Shown: positions 1 to 6,006 of the stretch, piece after piece
Layout: each line of letters begins with the position of its first letter
Position numbering within the stretch: the stretch's first letter is position 1
DNA from: an uncultured Bacteroidota bacterium
Lineage (GTDB): Bacteria > Bacteroidota > Bacteroidia > Bacteroidales > VadinHA17
NCBI GenBank assembly: GCA_903865465.1
Contig: CAIPJU010000528.1
Location: 1-6,116 of the forward strand
Direction: 5' to 3'
DNA: 6,116 nt
The notes under the pieces: generated by a model
Seen by the model: the letters and a program-made list of their open reading frames with translations, nothing else
Told to the model about the DNA's origin: nothing
The model's database searches: none
Position numbers and translations under genes: made by a program

Positions 1-368
1 AAAATGAAAAAGCCGCGATAATTCTTCTCGGAGGAATATATCAGCAATCAAGTGAGAGTCTGGTCGGAAAAATTACCCGCTCTTCAATCGATCAGATCAA
101 TTTTGATAAAGCATTTATTGGAATCGACGGATATACAACAGCTACCGGTTTCACTCTCCGTGATATTTTCAGGGCGGAGATTTCAAGTTACATAATCAGA
201 AAGGCTACTGATACTATTATTGTTTCTGATTCAACAAAATTTGGAAAAATTGAACTTACAAATATCTGCAATCTCGCCGACATAAAAAGAATTGCTACCG
301 ACGATGAGCTATCCGGGAACTTCAGAGAGGAGTTTATTATGTCGGGTGTGGAACTAATTCTGGCCTAG
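1..368 (+). CDS. DeoR/GlpR-family transcriptional regulator, C-terminal part (5' truncated)
   Basis: This is the last 121 codons of a gene that begins before the window; the first whole codon is at position 3 and the stop is TAG at 366-368. What is seen matches the C-terminal sensor domain of DeoR-family repressors (DeoRC, an ISOCOT-type fold that senses phosphorylated sugars or related metabolites). Visible motifs are LLGGIYQQSSESLVG near the start, the FDKAFIGIDG...TGFT block (about visible residues 34-51), and IIVSDSTKFGK (about 72-82), followed by a D-I-K-R-I-A-T-D-D segment. The same blocks occur in GlpR, AgaR and DeoR. Family members are usually about 250 residues, so roughly half is present and the N-terminal helix-turn-helix lies outside. 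Its regulated genes would normally be sugar catabolism genes upstream. A 242-bp gap separates it from the efflux operon, so control of that operon is only a possibility. The family is clear; the effector is not. Confidence 0.88.
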   Translation, partial: NEKAAIILLGGIYQQSSESLVGKITRSSIDQINFDKAFIGIDGYTTATGFTLRDIFRAEISSYIIRKATDTIIVSDSTKFGKIELTNICNLADIKRIATDDELSGNFREEFIMSGVELILA

Positions 369-406
369 TTCCGGCCTGATTAATTTTATCAATTTTAACA
401 TAATAT

Positions 407-428
407 TTGATTCACCTTTCTGAATCAA
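407..428. repeat. Perfect 8-bp inverted repeat (possible operator or hairpin)
   Basis: TTGATTCA at 407-414 and TGAATCAA at 421-428 are exact reverse complements separated by 6 nt (cctttc). The element lies 38 bp after the regulator stop codon. There is no run of T after the right arm, and the stem is AT-rich, so it is a poor intrinsic terminator. Its symmetry and size (22 bp) fit a dimeric-repressor operator equally well. The symmetry is seen directly; either function is an inference. Confidence 0.5.
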
Positions 429-553
429 CCATTCCCATATCGGCATAAAAAGAGCATCTAAGATAGAATTAGCATTAGAAAATGTTGTTTATAACCTTGA
501 GTTTCAGGTCATAACTTTAACAAATTTTTAATACTGATTCTGAAATAACCATT
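418..553. repeat. Imperfect 16-bp direct repeat pair, 120 bp apart
   Basis: TTCTGAATCAACCATT at 418-433 and TTCTGAAATAACCATT at 538-553 agree at 14 of 16 positions. The first copy overlaps the right arm of the 407-428 palindrome. The second copy is preceded directly by a remnant of the left arm (GATTC at 536-540). It therefore looks like the first site with the central loop removed. A pair of such sites could serve one regulator, but chance similarity in AT-rich DNA is not excluded. Confidence 0.35.
469..499 (+). promoter_or_regulatory. Weak candidate Bacteroidota-type promoter
   Basis: TTAG at 469-472 and TAACCTTG at 492-499 are 19 bp apart. Each differs by one base from the Bacteroidota sigma factor consensus (TTTG, then TAnnTTTG). 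This would place a transcript start near 506, about 105 nt before the first gene of the operon. Several other single-mismatch boxes exist in the gap (for example 553-560 and 558-565) without a good partner at the correct spacing. This is the best-spaced candidate, but the evidence is thin. Confidence 0.15.
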
Positions 554-610
554 AACTTTTCTTTGTCTTTTTAAAAAACAAAATGACTAATTGTTTAAAA
601 GAAGACAGCC

Positions 611-2047
611 ATGCAAGAGTTCAGGAATCCGGAAAATCAGATGCTAAGATCAGATCCGGGAACGACCATTTTAATCAATTTACTCAGGACCTCTATCCGG
701 AGAATTTTCACCCTGCCCATTTGGATTTCATTATCCCTTCTTTTTACAGGCTCTGGTATCGTCAGAGCCCAGTCCAAAGTTTGGAGCGTAGATGATTGTA
801 TTCAGTATGCTCTTGAAAAGAACATTCAGGTGCAAAAGGCGCTGGTAAGCAATGATATCAGCGAAATAAACATGAATTATGCAAAGTCGGGCTGGTATCC
901 TTCGCTCAACGGTTCAGCCAGGCAAAATTACACCTGGAGCAATCAGACCAATAGCACTACTGGTTCTACTGTATTCAAAGGGAGCGATGGTACAAATATT
1001 TCCCTAAGCTCATCCGTTACGCTGTTCAATGGTGACAGAATTCGTAATAATATAAGGAAATCAGAAACCGATTTTGAGGCTCAAAAATATAATGCTGAAA
1101 TAATAAAGGAGAATGTTGGGCTTAGCGTACTCAATGCCTACCTGCAAGTGCTCTATTCTGAGGAGCTGGTGAAGAACAGTATTAACCAGATTAATTCTAC
1201 CGCGGAACAGCTTAACCTGGCAGCCGAAAGACTTAAACTTGGCGCCATCTCAAACTCAGATTACCTCCAGGTAAAGTCGCAGATTGCTACTGAGAAACAA
1301 ACTCTTGCAACTGCCAACAGCCAGCTGGCAATTAACAGGGTGACCTTAATGCAGCTTATGGAACTTCCACAGGTTAACAACTTCGAAATTGAGCATCCGA
1401 ATCTCGACAGTATGATCAACCAGAGAAGAAATCCTGATGCGGCCGAAGTTTACAGGATATCACTCGGTCTGAAACCTGAGGTTAAAAACGCTGAACTCAG
1501 TAAGAAAAGCTCAGAGATTGCTGTCGAAATTGCCAAATCGGGGCTTTTGCCAAGTATTAGTATGAATGCAGGCCTGACGACTCTTTATTCAAGTCTGCAG
1601 AAAAGCGAATCGTTTGGCAATCAGATTAATAATAATATTAGCCCTGCTGTTGGATTTACTGCTTCTGTACCGATTTACCTCAACCATCAGGTCCGGACAA
1701 ACGTTGCAATTGCCAGGAGGAATACCGATAACGCTGCATTGGATGAGATGAACGTGAAGAATCAATTGAGAAAGTCAATTGAACAGGCCTGTCTTGATGT
1801 ATCATCTTCACAAATAGAATATGACGCCAGCGCTGAGGGATATAAAGCAGTTAAGGAGTCATTTGATGTTGCTGCAGAAAAATATTTCCAGGGCCTGCTC
1901 AACTCAGTCGATTACCTGGTCCAGAAAACCAGTTACATAAATTCAGAGAGTAATTTTCTTCAATCAAAATACAGGCTGATATTCAGTTATAAAGTTCTTG
2001 ATTTTTATAGCGGACAGCCATTATCATTTAAAAATATCAATAAGTAA
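611..2047 (+). CDS. TolC-family outer-membrane efflux channel
   Basis: This 478-residue protein is the outer-membrane exit duct of the tripartite pump encoded with the next three genes. It has two outer-membrane efflux protein repeats, about residues 58-245 and 275-465. Each is rich in long amphipathic heptad helices, for example the segment around AEQLNLAAERLKLGAISNSD, a hallmark of the family. The length is normal. A hydrophobic signal segment (about 32-51) ends in V-R-A before Gln54, a plausible signal peptidase I site, so the mature protein starts with the typical W-S-V-D-D-C-I-Q-Y-A-L. The start at 611 is the first ATG after an in-frame stop at 596-598, and it is preceded by ACAGCC as at the other starts in the operon. 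It leaves an unusually long N-region; an ATG at 641 (residue 11) is the alternative. The next gene starts 26 bp downstream. Family assignment is secure; the substrate is unknown. Confidence 0.93.
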   Translation: MQEFRNPENQMLRSDPGTTILINLLRTSIRRIFTLPIWISLSLLFTGSGIVRAQSKVWSVDDCIQYALEKNIQVQKALVSNDISEINMNYAKSGWYPSLNGSARQNYTWSNQTNSTTGSTVFKGSDGTNISLSSSVTLFNGDRIRNNIRKSETDFEAQKYNAEIIKENVGLSVLNAYLQVLYSEELVKNSINQINSTAEQLNLAAERLKLGAISNSDYLQVKSQIATEKQTLATANSQLAINRVTLMQLMELPQVNNFEIEHPNLDSMINQRRNPDAAEVYRISLGLKPEVKNAELSKKSSEIAVEIAKSGLLPSISMNAGLTTLYSSLQKSESFGNQINNNISPAVGFTASVPIYLNHQVRTNVAIARRNTDNAALDEMNVKNQLRKSIEQACLDVSSSQIEYDASAEGYKAVKESFDVAAEKYFQGLLNSVDYLVQKTSYINSESNFLQSKYRLIFSYKVLDFYSGQPLSFKNINK

Positions 2048-2073
2048 AAACAATAATTTTAAATCCAGCAGTA

Positions 2074-3414
2074 ATGAAAAGGATTACATTTATCAGGGAG
2101 AAATCAATTTCAGTCACAATTTTATTGGTGCTGATGATTTCAGTTTCCTGTCATAAGAGTGAGAAATCTTACACTTATGAGACTACTGTTGCCAAAAAAG
2201 GTTCCATTATTAATACAATCACTGCAACAGGAACCATTCAAGCTGACACAACAGTTTCAATAGGCACCCAGGTTTCGGGAGTTGTAAAGAGGATCTATGT
2301 CGATTTTAATTCAAATGTTAAGAAAGGTCAGCTTCTTGCCGAGCTCGATAAAACCCCTCTTGAAACACAGGTACAACAGGCAGAGGCTTCCCTCGAAGAT
2401 TCAAAAAGCGAAGTGGAGTTCCAGACAGCAACCTATGAAAGGTATAAGGCTTTGCTTAATAAGAAACTTGTAGCCCAGGCCGATTACGATCAGGTTAAGT
2501 ATAACTACGATAAGGCACGGGCAAACCTGAAGACTGCCCAGGCAGGATATGATAAAGCAAAGGTAAACCTTGCCTATGCCATTATTTATGCTCCTATTTC
2601 GGGGGTGATTCTTAATCGTGCTGTTGATCAGGGACAAACAGTGGCAGCAAGCTTTAATACCCCGACACTCTTTACGATTGGCAACGACCTTACACAAATG
2701 CAGGTTCAGGCAAATGTTGATGAGGCCGATATCGGACAGGTCAAAAAAGATCAGCCTGTCGATTTCACAGTTGATGCCTATCCAACTGAGGTATTTAAAG
2801 GTGCAGTCCGCCAGGTGAGGTTGCAGCCCGTAGTCACCTCGAATGTTGTTACATATACGGTAATAGTCGATGCCCCTAATCCTGAAATGAAACTGATGCC
2901 TGGTATGACGGCAAACATAACAGTTCTGGTCCAGAGGGTCGACAGTGTTCTCACTATTCCCGGCAAGGCCCTCAGGTTTACTCCAGATGCTGCCTTTCTT
3001 TCTGAATATCTGAAAAACAACCCATATACTCGTCCCCAGGGCGCTGCTAATCAGGCAGGAGCTGAGGGACAGAGAAGGAATAATGAAACAGGTCAGGTAA
3101 CTATGGGACAAAATCAAACGGGAGCAGCTGAGGTCTCACCTGCAACTTCCAGGAACAGCTTCCAGGGAGGGGCTCAAACAGGTAAGAAACCTGTAGTGGT
3201 ATGGGTTAAAAACGGTGACAAAATACACAGGACCAGGGTTGCCACTGGTGCAATTGACGGGACTAATGCTGAAATAAAAAGCGGACTTCAGGAGGGTGAT
3301 ATAGTGATTCTCTCAATGACACAGGCAGGTAAGCCATCGACTTCAGCCCAGCCACCGGCAGCAACAAGTCCATTTATGCCGCAGCGTCCCGTACAGGGCG
3401 GTGCAAGAAGATAA
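2074..3414 (+). CDS. MacA/HlyD-type periplasmic adaptor (membrane fusion) subunit, probable lipoprotein
   Basis: This 446-residue adaptor links the inner-membrane transporter to the TolC-like channel. The N-terminus is a hydrophobic signal ending I-S-V-S-C26, a permissive lipobox, so it is probably a lipoprotein anchored at Cys26 (the -3 position is Ser, so this is not certain). In order it shows the first half of the lipoyl-like domain (about 58-92, with TQVSGVVKRIYVDFNSNVKKG), an alpha-helical hairpin (about 93-168), the second lipoyl half (about 170-190, IYAPISGVILNRAVDQGQTV), and a beta-barrel domain (about 205-300) ending IPGKALRF. A membrane-proximal domain resumes at VVVWVKNGDK (374-383) and runs to GLQEGDIVI (about 404-412). 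Between them lie about 70 residues rich in Q, G, N and A, and the last 25 residues are also low-complexity (P, Q, A, S, G). The ATPase gene follows after 15 bp. The architecture matches MacA rather than RND adaptors by context. Confidence 0.93.
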   Translation: MKRITFIREKSISVTILLVLMISVSCHKSEKSYTYETTVAKKGSIINTITATGTIQADTTVSIGTQVSGVVKRIYVDFNSNVKKGQLLAELDKTPLETQVQQAEASLEDSKSEVEFQTATYERYKALLNKKLVAQADYDQVKYNYDKARANLKTAQAGYDKAKVNLAYAIIYAPISGVILNRAVDQGQTVAASFNTPTLFTIGNDLTQMQVQANVDEADIGQVKKDQPVDFTVDAYPTEVFKGAVRQVRLQPVVTSNVVTYTVIVDAPNPEMKLMPGMTANITVLVQRVDSVLTIPGKALRFTPDAAFLSEYLKNNPYTRPQGAANQAGAEGQRRNNETGQVTMGQNQTGAAEVSPATSRNSFQGGAQTGKKPVVVWVKNGDKIHRTRVATGAIDGTNAEIKSGLQEGDIVILSMTQAGKPSTSAQPPAATSPFMPQRPVQGGARR

Positions 3415-3429
3415 ATAATACTTCAGGCC

Positions 3430-4173
3430 ATGAATACTCTTATTGAAATAAAAAAACTTAAAAAAGACTACTATGTGGGAGAGGTTACAGTTCATGCTCT
3501 CAGGGGAGTAGATATGTTGGTTTCAGAAGGTGAATTTGTTGCAATCATGGGTGCCAGCGGATCAGGAAAATCAACCATGCTAAATATCCTTGGCTGCCTC
3601 GATAAACCTACCGATGGTGCCTATATTCTTGATGGAATGAACATTTCGGATCTTAGCCGGAACCAGCTCGCCTCCTACCGAAACAGGAAGCTCGGATTTG
3701 TTTTTCAGAGTTACAACCTGCTTCCACGCACAAGTGCTCTTGATAATGTTGAGCTTCCATTGCTTTATAATTCTTCGGTCTCCGCGAAGGAAAGGAGGGA
3801 GAGGGCTTTGCATTCCCTCGAACTGGTTGGATTGCTCGACAGGATGCACCACAAACCAAATCAGCTGTCAGGTGGGCAGCAGCAGAGAGTTGCCATTGCC
3901 AGGTCGCTGATTAACGATCCTGTTGTAATTCTTGCCGATGAAGCAACCGGAAACCTGGATACCAGGACATCATTTGAAATAATGGCCCTTTTTCAGGATC
4001 TTAATGACAAGGGTAAGACAGTTGTCTTTGTTACACATGAAGCAGATATTGCAAAGTGCGCAAAGAGAAACATTATTTTCAAAGATGGAATGATCCTGCG
4101 GGAGAACATTGTCAGCGACAGGATATTGGCAAACGAGATGCTTGCCACAATTCCTGTGGAAGTCGATATATAA
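3430..4173 (+). CDS. MacB-type ABC transporter ATP-binding protein
   Basis: This is a 247-residue cytoplasmic nucleotide-binding subunit that powers the pump. All catalytic motifs are intact: Walker A GASGSGKST (41-49), Q-loop Gln93 in VFQSYNLLP, signature LSGGQQQRVAIARSL (146-160), Walker B VVILADE with Glu171 (165-171), D-loop GNLD (174-177), and the switch His203 in VTHEAD. The sequence is of the LolD/MacB/FtsE-like type (type VII ABC), known for ATPases that pair with MacB/FtsX-type permeases. The protein stops where a stand-alone ATPase should end, so the gene is naturally separate from the permease, unlike E. coli MacB, where both are one chain. It starts 15 bp after the adaptor gene and ends 11 bp before the permease gene, which implies coupled expression. 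LolD-type lipoprotein release is a less likely role, given the adjacent adaptor and TolC genes. Confidence 0.95.
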   Translation: MNTLIEIKKLKKDYYVGEVTVHALRGVDMLVSEGEFVAIMGASGSGKSTMLNILGCLDKPTDGAYILDGMNISDLSRNQLASYRNRKLGFVFQSYNLLPRTSALDNVELPLLYNSSVSAKERRERALHSLELVGLLDRMHHKPNQLSGGQQQRVAIARSLINDPVVILADEATGNLDTRTSFEIMALFQDLNDKGKTVVFVTHEADIAKCAKRNIIFKDGMILRENIVSDRILANEMLATIPVEVDI

Positions 4174-4184
4174 AATTTTCAGCC

Positions 4185-5405
4185 ATGAGTATCAAGAATC
4201 TTTTAAAAATAGCCCTTGCTGCCTTGTTGAGAAATAAGATGAGAGCATTTCTCACCATGCTCGGGATAATAATAGGTGTAGCTTCGGTAATCGCCATGCT
4301 CGGCATCGGCCAGGGGTCGAAGATGAGTATTCAGCAACAGATTGCCGGTATGGGATTAAATCTTGTTTCTGTAGTACCTGGTTCACAGCAGAGAGGCGGA
4401 GTACAATTCGGTGCTTCAACCATGCAGAGCCTGAAGGAAAATGACGTAAATGCTATTTTGTCAGACTGCCCTTCAGTTCTTGCTGTGACTCCGGAAGTAA
4501 GGGGCAGCGGACAGGTTGTCTTTGGATCTGCAAACTGGCCCACATCGCTCTATGGTGAAAATGAGAGCTACCTTCAGATTCGGGAACGTTCGGTTCAAAG
4601 CGGACGAATGTTTACCGACAGGGAGATAACCAGCGCTTCCAAAGTATGCTTACTCGGTGCCACCGTTGTTAAGAATCTGTTTGGAGCTGGAGCTGACCCT
4701 GTGGGCTCAATAATCAGGTTTAAAAAGGTCCCTTTTCTTGTGATTGGTGTTCTGTCACCAAAAGGGCTGAATACCTTTGGTCAGGATCAGGACGATCTTT
4801 TACTTGCTCCATACACAACAGTTCAGAAAAGGGTTCTCGCAATAACCTATATCCAGGGTATCTTTACTTCTGCAATAGATTCGAAATCAACTGATATTGC
4901 GGCTAAGCAGATTGAGGAGACCGTCAGAAGGCAACATAAACTAAAGGCGACAGACCAGGATGATTTCAGTATACGTAACCAGACGGAATTATTATCGACT
5001 TTCAGTTCTGTCAGTGATATTCTTACAGTGTTGCTGGGAGTCATAGCAGGAATATCGCTTCTTGTCGGAGGGATTGGTATTATGAACATTATGTACGTTT
5101 CAGTTACAGAACGTACCAGAGAAATAGGTTTAAGGATGGCCATAGGAGGCAAAGGAATTGATATTTTGCTGCAATTTCTCACCGAATCAATTCTTTTGAG
5201 CGTTACCGGGGGTATTATTGGAATTATCCTGGGAATTGTTGCATCAAAGATAATTGGTTCGGTAATGGCATGGCCTGTTATAATCCTTCCGGGCTCGGAG
5301 ATATTATCCTTTGCTGTTTGTACAGTTATCGGAGTATTCTTTGGATGGTATCCTGCACGTAAGGCTTCAAGTCTTGACCCTATTGATGCACTGAGATACG
5401 AATGA
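4185..5405 (+). CDS. MacB/FtsX-type ABC transporter permease
   Basis: This 406-residue inner-membrane subunit has the four-helix MacB topology. The first transmembrane helix is at about residues 21-42 after an amphipathic N-terminus (SIKNLLKIALAALLRNKMR). A large periplasmic domain follows (about 45-270), including the family motif DPVGSIIRFKKVPFLVIGVL (171-190) and DQDD near 201. Three C-terminal helices lie at about 280-303, 327-357 and 372-388. The cytoplasmic coupling segment TERTREIGLRMAIGGKG is conserved, as is the C-terminal YPARKASSLDPIDALRYE. The frame stays open upstream to an ATG at 4056, but that would add 43 residues unlike the family and overlap the ATPase gene by 118 bp. The ATG at 4185 gives the canonical N-terminus and is preceded by CAGCC, so it was chosen. 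With the ATPase it would use ATP to drive conformational changes that push substrate from the periplasm out through the TolC-like channel. Confidence 0.94.
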   Translation: MSIKNLLKIALAALLRNKMRAFLTMLGIIIGVASVIAMLGIGQGSKMSIQQQIAGMGLNLVSVVPGSQQRGGVQFGASTMQSLKENDVNAILSDCPSVLAVTPEVRGSGQVVFGSANWPTSLYGENESYLQIRERSVQSGRMFTDREITSASKVCLLGATVVKNLFGAGADPVGSIIRFKKVPFLVIGVLSPKGLNTFGQDQDDLLLAPYTTVQKRVLAITYIQGIFTSAIDSKSTDIAAKQIEETVRRQHKLKATDQDDFSIRNQTELLSTFSSVSDILTVLLGVIAGISLLVGGIGIMNIMYVSVTERTREIGLRMAIGGKGIDILLQFLTESILLSVTGGIIGIILGIVASKIIGSVMAWPVIILPGSEILSFAVCTVIGVFFGWYPARKASSLDPIDALRYE

Positions 5406-5441
5406 TTTATTATTTTCGCGGAATTAAAAAACTAACAGACC

Positions 5442-5924
5442 ATGAATATAACTTTCAGAACGATACCGGCGCCATCTGATGCAGCCAGGATAAGGGTAAT
5501 CGTTGAATCGACCGGTTTCTTCTATGACCACGAAACAGATATTGCTGTTGAACTTGTTGAGGAGAGACTCGAAAAAGGTGAATCCACCGGATATTATTTT
5601 GTATTTGCCGAAGTGGATGGAGTTACTGTTGCATACTCCTGCTTTGGTCCGATTACAATGTCGTCAACCAGTTTTGATCTCTATTGGATAGTAACACATC
5701 ATGATTACAGGGGTAAAGGTATAGGCAGAAAACTGCTTGATGAGACCTGCCGACAGTCAAAAGAGATGGGCTGCATAATTATAATTGCGGAAACATCAGG
5801 ACGTGAATATTATGCTCCTACAAGGGCTTTTTACGACAATACCGGGTTTGCTCAGGAAGCCAGGCTTAAGGATTTCTATGATTTGGGCGATGATAAGGTA
5901 TTTTATACCAAGAGAATAGGATAG
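5442..5924 (+). CDS. GNAT-family N-acetyltransferase, substrate unknown
   Basis: This 160-residue protein has the Gcn5-related acetyltransferase fold, which transfers an acetyl group from acetyl-CoA to an amine. The acetyl-CoA pyrophosphate loop is visible as R90-G-K-G-I-G95 after the beta strand DLYWIVTHHDY. Motif B is visible around APTRAFYDNTGF (125-136), with the tyrosine and phenylalanine expected there. The N-terminal part (STGFFYDHETDIAVELVEERLEKG, about 23-46) and the C-terminal DFYDLGDDKVFYTKRI belong, from memory, to a conserved bacterial GNAT subfamily of about 155-160 residues without a firmly known substrate. No signal peptide is seen, so it is cytoplasmic. It starts 36 bp after the permease stop on the same strand with no clear terminator between them, so co-transcription is likely. 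A role in modifying or detoxifying a substrate of the pump is possible but not shown. Confidence 0.9.
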   Translation: MNITFRTIPAPSDAARIRVIVESTGFFYDHETDIAVELVEERLEKGESTGYYFVFAEVDGVTVAYSCFGPITMSSTSFDLYWIVTHHDYRGKGIGRKLLDETCRQSKEMGCIIIIAETSGREYYAPTRAFYDNTGFAQEARLKDFYDLGDDKVFYTKRIG

Positions 5925-5940
5925 TATTGTCTAATTATTG

Positions 5941-5999
5941 CAGATTTTGGATCGATGATCTGAACACGCAATCCAAAACAGATTGAAAAATAACTGTTT
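5941..5999. repeat. Overlapping inverted repeats after the GNAT gene (possible terminator region)
   Basis: Several perfect inverted repeats overlap here: TTTTGGAT (5945-5952) with ATCCAAAA (5971-5978), CAGAT (5941-5945) with ATCTG (5958-5962), and AAACAG (5976-5981) with CTGTTT (5994-5999). AACAGATT (5977-5984) also pairs with AATCTGTT (6020-6027). The structures exclude one another in part. None has a GC-rich stem followed by a T run, so this is not a textbook terminator, although the location at the end of the operon, and possibly between convergent genes, suits one. Confidence 0.3.
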
Positions 6000-6006
6000 A
6001 ATAATA

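Larger units (their letters stand above)
369..610. other. Intergenic region between regulator and efflux operon
   Basis: These 242 bp are AT-rich and carry no convincing gene. They must hold the operon promoter unless transcription reads through from the regulator gene. No strong Bacteroidota promoter (TTTG, about 19-20 bp, then TAnnTTTG) is present, only near matches. The notable structures are a perfect palindrome at 407-428 and a partly matching second copy at 535-553; both are listed separately. A poly-T and poly-A tract (about 566-582) lies just before the first gene. An ATG at 583 opens a 70-codon frame that overlaps the TolC-like gene out of phase; it looks spurious. Confidence 0.7.

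Noticed and set aside
361..376. Short GGCC/GGCC hairpin spanning the regulator stop codon as a terminator
   Set aside because: The stem is only 4 bp with a 7-nt loop and no immediate T run; too weak to call.
583..795. 70-codon + strand frame starting before the TolC-like gene
   Set aside because: It overlaps the TolC-like signal region out of phase, has no recognisable features, and its ATG lacks the CAG-containing context of the other starts. A leader peptide role is conceivable but unsupported.
2401..3117. Long open frame (238 codons) on the - strand inside the adaptor gene
   Set aside because: It lies wholly antisense to a well-supported adaptor gene; its translation is rich in C, I, S and L without any recognisable domain, as expected for the complement of a coding strand.
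3580..3910. Overlapping short frames within the ATPase gene on both strands
   Set aside because: They are shadows of a gene with all ABC ATPase motifs intact; none has domain features of its own.
4056..4184. Upstream extension of the permease gene to the ATG at 4056
   Set aside because: The extra 43 residues are the out-of-phase reading of the end of the ATPase gene, are charged and unlike any permease N-terminus, and the ATG at 4185 gives the canonical family start.
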